Shown here: in pieces, positions 23,511-34,920 of the stretch | Layout of the letters: each line of letters begins with the position of its first letter | Position numbering within the stretch: the stretch's first letter is position 1 | NCBI GenBank assembly: GCA_016617855.1 | Contig: JAECUM010001130.1 | Span: forward strand, 1-64,000 | DNA length: 64,000 nucleotides | DNA from: Megalonaias nervosa | Lineage: Eukaryota; Mollusca; Bivalvia; Unionida; Unionidae | Direction: 5' to 3' | Notes under the pieces: generated by a model | Seen by the model: only the letters and a program-made list of their open reading frames with translations | What the model was told of the DNA's origin: nothing | Databases searched by the model: none | Program-made: the position numbers and the translations under genes

Positions 23511-26106
23511 ATGGATAAGATCACCAAATCTCAACTGACCAATGCCAAGACCATGAATAAGGTCCAAAGGACCCTAGCCAAGACCCACAGCAAAAAAGGG
23601 CCAAATGCAAGGGATGCCATGTTGCTGCCGCGCACAACAGGAGGAACAGCCGTTGGGTTCTCTTCTTCCAAGGCCATGGAGTCTCACAGGACCCTGGACC
23701 AATGGGTTGTAGCCATACCCAAGGGATGGAAAACGCTTTCACAGGTACAGGTTATCCTTTGTTGCTTCGCCAAATTTGCACTTTATTGCCTCTACGTATC
23801 TAGGCCGGTCGACCTATACGGTATTACACTGTATATTAAGTTCAATACAACAAACAAAATATACCTCTGATTTGCCTCTTTTCATTTATTTGTAGTAAGT
23901 CTTATATATTGCATATCAATTTCAATACAACGAATAAAATGTACCTTTACTTTCATTTATTTCTAGTCAATGACTGGTACTGTTTAATGCCTCAAGCTAA
24001 GTTATGTTTGGTATGAAGCAATTTCATCACCTTTACCCTTCCCATTTATGATAGAACACATATCTGGGGTTTTGTTGCAGGTAGCAACGGATTCTCCACA
24101 ACAACAATGCACCACACTTCAGAAGTTACCCCGGCCCACCGAGAAGACTACGACAGCAGCAGCTCCACTTCAGAAAAGTATCCCGCCAATTATCACGCCA
24201 TCAGGAATTTTCGCAGTTACCTACGCTAGTGTGACCGCTAGCTCGTCGCGAGTTGCCACAGTCATTCCTTCGCTCACCTCGCTCCCATCCCCACACGAGG
24301 AAGAAAAACAACCAAATCCACAATCTTCACCAATTGAGAGGATCCCCTCATTCAAAAGTCCAAAAGGAGTCACATATGGTTTAACAACTATGAGGCGTGT
24401 ATCGCCCATGAAAACATTGTGCAGTAGTAAGCTGCATGGCGTTGGTGGCTTTGGACATTACAGACACACAGCCATGATTGAACTCTGATCAATGTACAGT
24501 TTTATCATCGTCGACTTCTACCAGTACCGCGCAGACGAAAGCTGGAGAAGCGAAGATGCCAGTATCCACCCAGTCATCGTCTTTTACAACATCCCGAGAA
24601 CAGTGTAATTCAGCAGCGAAGGGTAAACAACCGCTCAAAAATGCCTCTATTGGCTCCACCCATATTCCCCAACTGCCATTAGTGCCATCTTTGCAAATTC
24701 CCTCACAATCTGCAGGATCGCTCTCAGCAAGTCTCATGAAAACCGTGCCAGAACCAAGTCAATCGAAACCTGCATCCTCACCAGGATCCGGACCCTCAGG
24801 AATCCTACCAACCCGACGTCCTTTCGACGCCAAATGGCAACTCATTGTCTTTGAGGATGATGAAGGGCAGAACGTCGAATTGAATTTCCCGGTTGGTCCA
24901 CTCCACGATATGGATTCAGTCCCAAAATCCGCGAAGAGGAGACGTGGTTCATCGTCCTCAGTCGAAAGTGAATTGAATATACCTTTGGCAAAGATGAAGC
25001 ATAAGGAGGATGAAAGATCGTCACCGGTCAGCATCCAAAAGGCAATGGAGGCCATGTCTGTGCTTCAGGAACTCAATCAATGGACGCGTCTTGTTCCAAC
25101 CTCGGATACAGCCCCGTCAGCAGATCCTGTCGAAGCACCATTGATCACTCCTTCAGCAGATGTCAGCGAGTATGCCCTCAAGGAAACCAAGAAAGAGAAA
25201 GCTACCACACCTACTAAAGTACCGTCCGCCGTCGATTTGGAGACGGACCTATATGAAGCCGTCCAGAATCAATTCACTATCTCAGCGGACAAGGAATTGC
25301 CAACATTTGAGCAAGTGCGAACTTGTGCAAGCAATGCGCTAGATTCCAAAGACATCAAGAGTATATGTACCCGGATGCAGTTCCAACGGATGCCATTACG
25401 AGTTGCAGAGGTCATTGCCTGTTTCCACGTGTGAAACCCACCCACACACAAATTGTCCACCATCTGCAACAAAAGCGATGGTACACCCTACGAACCGAGG
25501 AAATGATTGAGAAAGTCTGGAATCCTGCCAATCGTCGAAGACAGACGTATATATAGCGACAGACGTTCGAGGAATCGCTTCGGAAACGGATCGACACGCA
25601 AAATTGGCATGCTTGCGTGATTCGTGAGACTGGCGATCCCTACAATGGGAAAGGTGTCTTCGCCAAACGACCGATTACGAAGGGGGAGGTAGTCTGTGAC
25701 TACCATGGGGAATTAATTTCCCATGAAGAAGGACTGCAGCAGTACAATCTATGCCCTGAAGCGACAAGCTGATATATGTACTTCTTCTTCCAGTCACAGG
25801 GCAAGAAGTATTGCCTGGATGACAATATTCCTTGTATCTGTCATAATCTGCCCAAGGAAAAAATAAAAGGCAGGATGGTTAATGAGTCCATAAAGGGAGC
25901 TAACCTTGTAGCAAAAGTCCACGTAATTGACAATCGGGCGCACATACTAATGTACGCCAAGCACGATATACCTTTGGGATGTCAACTTTATATTTGACTT
26001 TGGAGTGGCGAAGGACTCACTGTCCCGCAAAGGTGGCGAGAATTCATTTTTGGCAGAGTATGCTGTCCCGAACCAAACAAAAATTGCTCTTTGTCACCGC
26101 GACTAG
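23511..26106 (+). pseudogene. Broken spliced gene for a KMT5A/PR-Set7-like SET-domain protein
   Basis: Exon 1 (23511-23744) starts at an ATG, encodes 'MDKITKSQLTNAKTM...' and ends in CAG|GTACAG. Intron 1 (23745-24080) ends in TTTTGTTGCAG and is phase 0. The frame then continues through a Ser/Thr/Pro-rich region. The switch to the next frame is restored exactly if 24427-24499 (GTAAGC...TGTACAG, 73 nt) is an intron. The alternative is a one-base lesion. The low-complexity region runs to about 25360, where a real frameshift occurs. Two in-frame stops follow (25554-25556 and 25771-25773), then another frameshift near 25993. The frame ends at 26106. The product would be a lysine methyltransferase-like protein of roughly 750 residues. 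The number of lesions argues for a dead copy. The N-terminal two thirds is unrecognised. Confidence 0.75.
25557..26106 (+). pseudogene. SET-domain portion of the broken gene
   Basis: Domain hallmarks appear in order: 'GKGVFAKRPITKGEVV' (SET-N, S-adenosylmethionine site), 'DYHGELIS' (compare YHGDLIE in KMT5A), 'YMYFFFQSQGKKYCLDD' (compare the YMYYFQ...YCVDA motif), 'GRMVNES' (compare GRLINHS), 'KVHVIDNRAHILMYAKHDI' (compare KLHDIDGVPHLILIASRDI) and, after a frameshift, 'DFGVAKDSL' (compare YDYGDRSK). The usual N-H-S in the pseudoknot motif reads N-E-S, so the conserved His is lost. A TGA sits between 'CPEATS' and 'YMYFFF'. The KMT5A family normally monomethylates histone H4 lysine 20. This copy cannot make an intact domain as read. 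Confidence 0.8.
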
Positions 26107-27286
26107 TTTTTTCTTTGATGTTAGTTATACCCTAACTTATCCACAAGCTTGACATCTGTTTATGTTCTTTTAGAGGACATAGCCTGAAATGCGAAGCCAC
26201 TATTGCACGATATGACTAATTCACAGTACGCCAAACCTGAAATAAAAACTTTTATATTTGCCATGTAATAAAATCTAATGGCGTAGACTTCATTTATAAT
26301 CAGAAATACCACATATAGGATACCTTATTTGCAAATATCAGTTATGGTTTAAGATTTTTGTGACTTACTTTTGCCTTGGTAAATTTGTATAAATAGAGAC
26401 AGTGCGTATACATACATACATACATACATACATACATACATACATACGTACGTACGTACATCTGATTTTTAAATTTTTTTTAATCATGACTGTAAATTGT
26501 ACTGTTTATCTATAGCTAAACTGTTGTATAAGGGTATTGGTTCTATTTTTAGATACAAAGATTGTACATTGTGTAAGATCTATAAATAGAGATATATTTA
26601 GGTGTTTACAATTATTATTAATAATAATTACAGAACCTGTTTACGAGTCTGGGGTTGTTTCCCGTTGGACAGGACTGTCACGTATGTTCTTAGAAGACTT
26701 ATGTTATTTCCCATTGAATGAGTTAGGTCAAGTTGGTTCTTATACGATGTGAGAAATTTGCAAGATGTCACGAAACAGTAGTAGGAATTTTTTTTTTTAC
26801 TTCTAACGATTGTATATAAATTGCTTGAGCTCTACAATATATTCATTCCTATTTCTTTTGTTCTTGTTGTAACATCAAGAATGCAGATGTAGTTTATGCT
26901 TTTTTTAGATATTATTTGAGTGGAACGATTTGTTTCAATTATTTATGGAAACAAAAAGTGGTCATTGGACTCAGATATTATTCGGGAACTATTGTGAATT
27001 ATTGAAAGAAGTTCTGGACAATGCCATTTTGACACATGAAGATTGTTGGCGGACCAATATATTCGAGGATCTGAAATCTATCTGGAACATTCGATTCTTT
27101 TGGACTTGAATATAACTATTTTTAAGGATTATTTTGGATTCAATTTATAATAATTTAAGTTCCTCTTAAATTTTAATTTGTAACTCTGATCATTAAATTC
27201 TTTGTACAAAACTTTTTCGTTTTACTTCTTTCTGTTATTTAATTTAAGACCATAGAATCGTAACATAGAATACACACATACATGTG
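26107..27286. other. Intergenic DNA with a (CATA)n tract
   Basis: (CATA)n then (CGTA)n at 26407-26460. The rest is AT-rich. The frame at 26537-26752 has no recognisable motif. Confidence 0.45.
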
Positions 27287-27590
27287 TGTGATATGGATTT
27301 GTAACGTAGCTTTAACAATTTTCCAGTCATATCGCTAAGATGTCTGCAGCGTGGCAGTTTATAGTGATGTCTAGCACTGGGGCATCATGCCGCAGACATG
27401 TAGCATGATGTCCCACCCAGTCACATTATCCTGACACCAGGCCGACCAGTCCTCTTAATGCTGAGCGCCTAGCGAGGCAGCTGTTAGTACCATTTTTATA
27501 AGTCTTTGGTATGACTCGGCCGGGGTTCGAACCCGCGACCTCCCGCATTCGAGGCGAACGCTCTAACCACTAGGCCACCGGAGGGATACA
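27287..27590 (-). mobile_element. tRNA-derived SINE, copy 1 (about 300 bp)
   Basis: Read on the minus strand, the head is a strong pol III promoter: A box TGGCCTAGTGGTTAGAGCG and B box GCGGGTTCGAACCCC. The anticodon-arm region is 'tcgcctcgaatgcggga'. The body runs 'gagtcataccaaagact', 'cagctgcctcgctaggc', 'ggactggtcggcctg', 'gtctgcggcatgatgcc', and the tail is 'aaaattgttaaagctacg'. The acceptor ends do not pair, so it is not a tRNA gene. A (CATA)n tract lies at its 5' side (27596-27646). A shorter relative is at 33141-33320. Confidence 0.85.
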
Positions 27591-27595
27591 TGCAA

Positions 27596-27646
27596 ACATA
27601 CATACATACATACATACATACATACATACATACATACATACATACA
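27596..27646. repeat. (CATA)n microsatellite
   Basis: About 12 copies of CATA, five bases from the 5' end of the SINE. Confidence 0.95.
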
Positions 27647-28000
27647 CTATTGGATAGGATCTGATGTATATTTCAATCGGTCAGAATAGGGATCAAACGT
27701 TAGGCATAATTTGAAACATTTAAGATTTAGCTCAAGTATCATTTGGATAAAAAGGCCGATATCGGCTGCATTCATTTCTGGCGACATTTGCTAGGATGAA
27801 AATATCTTGCCAATGCCCGTATAGAATATACTGATTTATATACTGTTGGAAAGGATTTGTTGTCTATCGAAATTTGTGAGCTTGGTTTGATTTATGGATA
27901 TTTATAAAGATCTGAGGTTTAGTGGAAGCACCATTTGAACGAAAAGACCGATGACGGCATGAATGGAAAAAAATACAAGTCCTTTTCCTTCCATTCTAAA
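27647..28000 (+). repeat. Diverged tandem duplication, about 190 bp x 2
   Basis: The first unit begins 'actattggataggatctgatgta' and the second 'tactgttggaaaggatttgttgt'. Both continue with 'aagatttagctc/gatctgaggttt', 'agtatcatttggataaaaaggccgat/agcaccatttgaacgaaaagaccgat'. Noncoding. Confidence 0.6.
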
Positions 28001-28865
28001 TTAAATTGAATGTCTCAGATCTCTTTATAATTATGAAAAGCTCTAAATGGATATCTAATTTTAAAAGACTCGGTTACGCTTTTAGTCTTTTGAGACTAAT
28101 GTATTTGAACATTTATATGAGTACAGACAGTGTGCATACGTACATAAGTAAATACACTTATTTTTATACATTAATGGATTAGATTTCTCCTCATTCCATT
28201 CGCTGAGAACAGGAATAAAATATGTGATATTTCCTTGAATTAGAATAAGAACAACACACGACACATAATTTAGTGGTACCTTCAAGTCCAATGTCATAAA
28301 ACACAGTGTTATAGTTGTGATAATGTGCATTAGTCAAAAACGTTCATACCAGTCGGTGAATGAATATAACAGTTCAAAGTTCAGCAATTTTATTAGCTTG
28401 CAATTAAATAATTGATCAGTTTCTACTGTGGCTTCTATGAGAATTGACTTTTAAAAATTCTTATGAATTCTATAATAGCTTTCCCGGGTTGGGCTTATAC
28501 ATTTTCAATGTTCATTGCATAGCCGCCCTTGACATAATCGTAACTTAAATGACAATGGACTTCAGAAGTGAGTTACTAATATTACAAAGTTGTTAGCTAC
28601 CGATCTGAGGAAAGTAGAAGAATATCTGCACAAATCCAAGAATGACAGTCTTTAGAAAGCATTTCCTTCAAATGAAATAACATACTTGAGCGAAATATTA
28701 AAGTGCGACTGCATTAAGCACAGTGCTATGGTTGTGCATAATAGTACATGTCAGTGAATTAATTTTATTATTTCTAAGTACAGCAATATCATTACGTGAC
28801 TGATAAAAATAGTACATTAAAAATCAACAGTGATATCAATGATGCTTACGTGATAAAGTTAAAAC
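28001..28865. other. Intergenic, with a weak dispersed duplication
   Basis: 'acacagtgttatagttgtg...aatgaat' near 28297 resembles 'gcacagtgctatggttgtg...gaattaat' near 28718, each followed by an 'agcaat-t-att' motif. No gene. Confidence 0.4.
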
Positions 28866-29005
28866 GCCCCACTGCAAACTCGCCCCTGACAAAAATTGCC
28901 CCACTTTTCACAAAATCGCTCCCATTGCAAAGTCGCCTCCAATAAAAAACGCCACAACTTTGTACAAAATCGCCTACATTTCAGTCAATAACGCCCCATG
29001 CGGTT
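28866..29005 (+). repeat. F4 phrase array (AAAATCGCCCC type)
   Basis: Seven to eight degenerate phrases occur in a row ('aaaacgccccactg', 'caaactcgcccctgac', 'aaaatcgctcccattg', 'caaagtcgcctccaat', 'aaaatcgcctacatt', 'aataacgcccc'), spaced 14-22 bp. The phrase 'gtcgcctccaataa' also occurs at 15229-15242 in the outermost part of the giant palindrome arm. No inverted partner is nearby, so this is probably one end of a damaged element. Confidence 0.6.
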
Positions 29006-29394
29006 CAGTCTCTGCATTTATTATAACCTAAGAACATCAGAAAGAGGGTTCAGTAATATTTGAAGATTTCAGCAAGGGAACATGCTAGTGTATTAATTAT
29101 AGTATATTTTTTTTTAACTTGTAGCTTCTTTTCTGTAGATATTTATTTTGTTGGTGTAACTAGATTTAATATTAATTATAAAAGGTATTTTGTACTGGTT
29201 ACATTTAATACGAAAAGACTGAGGATAAAATGTGACTTTATTATAAAAGCCAGTAATATAAATGTGACAAAGTTTAATTCCTTTAATGACCTTTTTCAAA
29301 GTAAACTAATGTACCTTACTCTGCATGCTTTAACTTGGACTTAATTGAAACTCTTTTAGCATACGTCATTTATTGTTTACATAATTATTAAATG
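29006..29394. other. AT-rich spacer, nothing recognised
   Basis: Open frames occur on both strands (29060-29344 plus, 29114-29299 minus) because the stretch is stop-poor. Neither has a motif. Confidence 0.4.
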
Positions 29395-29690
29395 TTTGAT
29401 TCTCGTAATGTTGTTACTAGGGTTCGGAGAAACTAGGCCAAAATGGCCGCCAGAGAACGCATAATAACTCATGGAAAGCACCTTAAAATTTAATAAAGTG
29501 TCATACTGCATGTATGATTCTGTATAAAACCAATATTTCTATGATATTGAAATTTTGAAGTTTGATTCACGTAATATGATCTTTCTAAGCTTCAGAGAAA
29601 CAAGGCCGAAAAAGGCTGCATGAAAACCACTTTAAATTTTATAAAGGGTCATATTTCATGCAGGATTTTGTCAATATAGCTGTGATAATA
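29395..29690 (+). repeat. Tandem duplication, about 165 bp x 2
   Basis: Both units start 'tttgattc-cgtaatgttgt/atgat' and contain 'gagaaac-aggcc-aaa-tggc/ggc', then 'ccttaaaatttaataaagtgtcata' or 'actttaaattttataaagggtcata' and 'tgcatgtatgatt/tgcaggatttt'. Confidence 0.65.
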
Positions 29691-30260
29691 TCATCGACTT
29701 TTTTCCAACAACCTGAAGGTTAAAGCTTATTCCATACTTTAAGTGCAAGCAACCTACAATGTTTGCTCCAGGTCTGTTATGCAGAACTAATGTTTTTGTG
29801 TTGAGACCGTTATTTCCTTCAGTCCCAAGGACCTTTGCCTTTAACGTTTTTGACTTCGAAATAAATAAGCTCCTTCCTTGCCCCAAATGCAAGACATCCA
29901 CTTGGTTTAAGTGAGGTATGTAATGTAAAACTAACGTTATTGCGTAGAAACCATTTTGATGTTTTCCGACCCAGTGAGCTTAACCTTTGCCATTTGGACT
30001 CCAATATATTTTCCTGCCCCCAGGGGCAAGCCATCGATAAATTTTGGTAAAAATAAATGGAGAACTGAAGTTATTTTGTGGAAACCACGTGTCTTTACTC
30101 AGCCACAATGATCTTGACCTTTGATTTGTTGAGCCTCATATCGATAGAATTCTTTTATACACCATGTGTAACCCATCCACAATTTTTTTTTTTACTAAAG
30201 ATGGTGAACAACTGGAGTTATTGTGCGAAAACGAAATTATTATTAGGCTGACAGATAACA
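29691..30260 (+). repeat. Interspersed repeat with 'gcaagcaatccaca...gttattgtgcagaaacca' units
   Basis: Three to four diverged units of about 130-150 bp. Each has 'caagcaacctacaa/gcaagacatccact/ggcaagccatcgat', then 'gaactgaagttattttgtggaaacca', then 'cagccacaatgatcttgacctttg', then 'cttccttgcccca'. The same family occurs at 37860-38090 and throughout 59460-62440. I recall very similar multi-copy repeats from bivalve genomes. Noncoding. Confidence 0.65.
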
Positions 30261-32484
30261 TCACAATATAATGTACTCTGACTCGAGGGCTGGGGTATAA
30301 AAAGTAAATCTTCTATTTTATTTATGTTTGTACGAAGAAAATAATTAATCACAACTGTATATATGCGTTTCAAGAGCAAAGATTGCTTGCAGTAGCGTAG
30401 TAAGACATTTTCTGCTCACCCCGATCCTACCCAATCATAAAAATGGTTGTTTTAGGTAAATTTTGGGCCCCCACTGGACCTGCAGTACCACCATCACCAT
30501 CATCCCTCCGCCAACCGCTTAGTTGCAGGGATTGCTTGGGCAATTGCTACGCCTCTGATTGCTTGATAATGGAAAGTTAAGTTTTAGTAACAAGATTTTT
30601 TTTGTTGAAATCTTATCCTATTTGTAACTAAGATAGGCAAAGTTGATATTCAATGGTCCTTAATAATATATGCTCGGCCGCCATTTTCCATACGTACGGT
30701 TGACATTTGTATTGGCACAACACATATAAGTGTTTTTAAATGCCGTCTAAATTGTGCTTAAATTGTCTTAATATTTCATGTGTATAACAATACTGTGTTA
30801 ATATCACGATACTGCTTTTTATTTATTATTGCTTTCTCCAGTTTTCGAAGTGCTGTCAGAATTTGGAATAAAAGTTCATTTTAGTGTCACCGAGCAGCCT
30901 TCGTTCTTACAGGAGACATCTGATAGCTGCATTTTTTTTTCCTCAGGAAGATATTTTTCTTTGTTGTGACTGTCCAAGATGTTGTTCCGGCACCTAAATC
31001 TTATCAAACGGAAATTAGTACGAAAGATTATCTAGGTTATTTATTTATTATTTTTGAGGGGTGGGAGTTGTCTACTTATCTTTCAATCAAGAGTGACAAC
31101 TTTTCTTATGTGCATATGCGTGCGTGTGTGTGTACAACTGAAATTGCTATCCCTGGATCCTACAGGATGATGCGTGCTAATATGAAGGGAATATTTATAC
31201 GGCGAAAGAACATTATCATAAAGGTTAGATAATATTTAATTCATTCTCTACTGAGATTCGAACCCGCGTTTGCTGATTAGGGTATATTTGTTACTGCATT
31301 GATTTCTGTCTTACGAATTCAGAGTTACCGCGTACTCATATGAATATTGATTAATAGTCGATAAGCTGGTGTGTCTGCTGTGCACGAATGCCTATAGCAG
31401 CGACTTTGTAGCAGCCTTTTGGGGAATTTGTGCAAAGTCGACGGATTATGGGGGGTCGTAAGTGCAGACGCACCGCCAGTGTCTGAATCTCAGTAAAGTA
31501 CAACTAAAAAATACAATCCTTCATGTCAGATGGCTTCATGTATTATAAATGACAACTAAACCCACATGTATTTATTATACACAACTCATTTTGAAATGAT
31601 TTTTTTTATTTGTCTAAATATTTAATCACCTTAAAGACGATTGGTCCTTTATTTGGATGCAGGCTATTGCTATTTGTATAAAAGGTCTGTACGTCTTCTT
31701 TTGTAAAAAAAAAAAATGAATAAGAAAAACTGAAATTGTAATTTTTGCGGCAATTCAGGCAAAATGTATGACACTCAAAAACGTAAGCAAAACCTTTTAA
31801 TGAAAACAAAATATTTGTCAGAGATGGTCAAATGTATTTAATGGCAATCATTAAAACAACGACGCAAAATGAAAGGATTTCTTGATACTATCGTTCCATA
31901 TTATGCATATTGTGTACATTTCCTCCTCTGACGTTAAAAGCTCGCGCGTGCGTATTGGGCCGATGGTCGCATTGTGGTTGTAATCACTTGCATTTTTTTT
32001 GTTTTTTATTTTTTGTTTATTATTTTGTTTTGTTTTTTTCGGGATAAGGTGATTGATTGGCATTATTTAATTTAAACAACTAGATAAGTATATATAATAA
32101 GCTTATGCTGCTTTCTATAAAACAAAAATATATTTTTAAAAAAATCAATCTGATTTAAGGTATATGCGCAGGCAAAAACAAGAATGTAATAAATACATAT
32201 ATAATACATCTTGTGAGTTTCATTTTTCTGAACTAGAAGCACGGATGTATTTCAATCCTTAAATCCAAAAGAACCGAGAAACTTATCACCAATCTAGCAA
32301 TTAAGACAATGAGTTATTTCATAAATGTCTAAGCGTTTGTAATTATATTATGCCAAAGTCAAAAGACTTAGAGAACTCGGAGTTGACATCTAAACTGCAT
32401 ATAATTTATCGAGTTATTTAAAAAGCGTAGATAGGCATTACAATAAAGAACGTTGGTACGTAAAAGAACCAATTTATTATTCCA
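30261..32484. other. Long intergenic stretch, no supported gene
   Basis: Small frames (30966-31232 plus, 31606-31809 and 31851-32063 minus) lack motifs. A minus-strand 'cgcgggttcgaatctcagtaga' at about 31244-31266 resembles a pol III B box, but I find no A box at the right distance. Short (CCATCA)-like and T-rich tracts occur. Confidence 0.4.
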
Positions 32485-33440
32485 AAATAAAATTTGGGAG
32501 ATGGAGTTGGGCAGTTTCATGTAATACAAACGGATGGATTTTGGTAGCGTCATGTGATGCAAACGGAGGCACGTGGAAAGATCGAAAAGTAGACGGATTT
32601 TGTCATTCTTCCTGACTGCAAGTGGAAACATCCAATGAGTGATGGATTTTTGCGGTTTCTTCATGTAACATTAACGACCGCACGTGGAAACATTAAAATG
32701 TAGGAAAGATTTTGTCATTCTTTAGTAGTATTAACGACTACAAATGAAAACATAAAATTGGGTATGGATTATAGCAGTGTCTTCATGTAATATTAACCAC
32801 TGCACGTGGAAACAACAAAAGGTGATGGATTTTGGCAGTCTTCGTGCAATATTCAAAACTGCAAGTAGAAACATCAAGTGGGTGATGGATTGTGACAGTG
32901 TCTTCGTGTAATATTAAAGACTGCAAGTGGAAATACCAAATTGGTGATGGGTTTTGGAGACAGTGTCGTCATGTAAGATTAAAAACAGCACTTGGAAACA
33001 TCATAGGTGATGGATTTTGGCAGTATTTCATATAACACTAATAACTGCAAGTGCAAACACAAAAGTTTGGAAGTGTCTTCGTGTAATAATAAAGACTGCC
33101 AGTGGAAACATGCAAAGAGTGATGAATTTTGGCAGAGTGTATGATTTAAATTTTTAACGCAGCTTTAACAATTTTAGTCATATCGCTACGATGTCTGCCG
33201 AGCGAAGCAGCTGCTAGTAACATTTTTATGTCTTTGGTATGATTCGGCTGGGGTTCCAACCCGCGATATACCGCATCCGAGCCGGATGCTCTAACCACTT
33301 AGGCCACTAGACCGATCCCGATTTTGGCAGTGTCTTTATGTAATATTAACAACTGCAAATGGAACCATCAAATGGATAGTGGATTTTAGCATTATCTTCA
33401 TGTAGTATTAAAGACTGCAATTATAAACATCAATGGGTTA
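32485..33440 (+). repeat. Minisatellite, about 60-bp unit, about 13 copies
   Basis: The consensus unit is 'gatggattttggcagtgtc' + 'ttcatgtaatattaa-gactgc' + 'aagtggaaacatcaaatgggt'. Copies diverge by 10-30 percent and vary in length by a few bases. One unit is split by a SINE at 33141-33320. No coding sense. Confidence 0.85.
33141..33320 (-). mobile_element. tRNA-derived SINE, copy 2, internally deleted, with target duplication
   Basis: It has the same head as the copy at 27287-27590 (A box 'tggcctaagtggttagagc', B box 'cgggttggaacccc' with one base changed) and the same tail ('taaaattgttaaagctgcg'). About 125 bp of the body between 'atgtctgc' and 'gcgaagcagctgc' is absent. The flanks are ATTTTGGCAG at 33126-33135 and 33321-33330. 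Because the host minisatellite has this word only once per unit and the unit phase is interrupted here, it is a target duplication and not array background. Confidence 0.85.
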
Positions 33441-33869
33441 TGGATTATAAAAACTGGATATTCAGTAACACTAATGTATCTGTGTGTAGCTCTCAAAAAT
33501 ATTTTATGCGGAAAATCTGTATGACGCTCATATACATAATTTTGGAATAATGACCCCCGTTGGTAATGTTCATCAACACGTATGACCAATGAAAGACCAA
33601 CTTCTTGTTGAGTACATCTAGACTGTAAAACAAAAATAAACCAATGTCGAATAATACAGTTTGGGGAAATTTGTAGGGAAATGTGGTTTGAAAACATTCA
33701 TTTTCTGTTTGAATCATCAAAATGAACCTCAGAAGAAGTTTTTCTGACATAAATCAGGTATTCCTGAGTAGTTTGCAATCTCCAAATAGATTTAATTTAA
33801 ATAGACCAAGAAGTCCCCCAAATTGAATTTAAAGCACTGTAATGTGTCCGAAATAGTTTGTAAGAGATT
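33441..33869. other. Intergenic, nothing recognised
   Basis: Minus frames at 33398-33697 and 33493-33750 overlap each other and the end of the minisatellite. Neither shows a motif. Confidence 0.4.
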
Positions 33870-34920
33870 CTAAGAGCCAGATGCATAGTGAGATGGATCG
33901 AGAAACAGATAAGCCAGGCGAACATAATGAACAATAACCCTAGCAATAGAAGCAGAGGATGTTGGGTTAGAGAAAGCTAAAACATCTATTTTTACGATTT
34001 ATTTCAATTTTTGGTTCACAAAGAAAATACAACACATCTCCAAAATATGCATAACCCCGTGTGCTATTATAATCAATGGAACTCGCCCATACACAATACT
34101 CCTCCAGGCAGTAGCATTGTCGTATTATGTTTCCTTGCTTTTGAAGCCTTTTCAAAAAGTGAACAAGTCAAGAAACCCTACCAATAAACTCACACTTGCT
34201 GCTTTAAATACATTGCACTCCATCACAACAGGGCCGTTCATTATAACATGGTCCTTGTGATAATGAGGACATGGATCCCGTTTTAATATGTAGTAGTAAA
34301 ACTGTGTATTTCATTACAAGGCTGCCTCATTATAAGGCAACTATTCTGGATGCCCCCCTCCCAGATAGCATTATAATAAGGGAGTACTCGCACTGAAACA
34401 GTCTAAGATGACCCAAGGTTCACTCTCTTTTACAGCTGGAACCAAGCTGGAGATGAAGAGCGGTATTTTTGCATTTGTTTTCTATGTACAGTATTGAGTA
34501 AAATATAATTTGCAAACATCTCTGATCTGACAAACATTGCCTCATTTTTATCACAATATCTTGATAAACAATATTACAACAACTAATATTTAACAGAATC
34601 ACAAAAATGAAATACTCATGTACATTTTCTACAGTGATAACAAGAATCAATAAAGGTAACTGTGATGGACAACTGAGATGCAGGTTGAAATCTCACTTCT
34701 ATAGATTAAAGGAACAGCAAAATGGAATCCCCATCTTTGTCAATGTAAACAAGCATTAAAACAAACAATTGTAACATCATCAAGCTGGTTTTACCTTGTT
34801 GTGTCATGATGTGAGTCACGGTCAAACAACGGAATTTTACATGCTGATTGAGTACGGGCCGTTTTGTATGTAAACACTCCTTTATAAAACGACTATAATA
34901 AAATTGAAATATCACTGGTC
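33870..34920 (+). repeat. Old interspersed/segmental repeat, copy 1
   Basis: It shares a series of blocks in the same order with 56700-59060. Examples: 'tcaatggaactcgcccatacac-aatactcctccaggcagtag' with 56897-56938; 'gccgttcattataacatgg' with 57127; 'agtgttataataagggaata' type block with 57267; 'ggtatttttgcatttgttttctatgtaca' with 57453; 'ccccatctttgtcaatgtaaa-caagcatt' with 58939. It seems to be a long repeat with internal 'cattataa' words. No gene. Confidence 0.6.

Noticed and set aside
27510..27590. Possible tRNA gene on the minus strand
   Set aside because: A and B boxes are excellent, but the acceptor ends do not pair, and the sequence continues into a long body shared with 33141-33320. 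It is a SINE head.
31240..31270. Third SINE head with B box 'gggttcgaatc'
   Set aside because: No A box lies at 30-60 bp, and no body is shared with the other SINEs.
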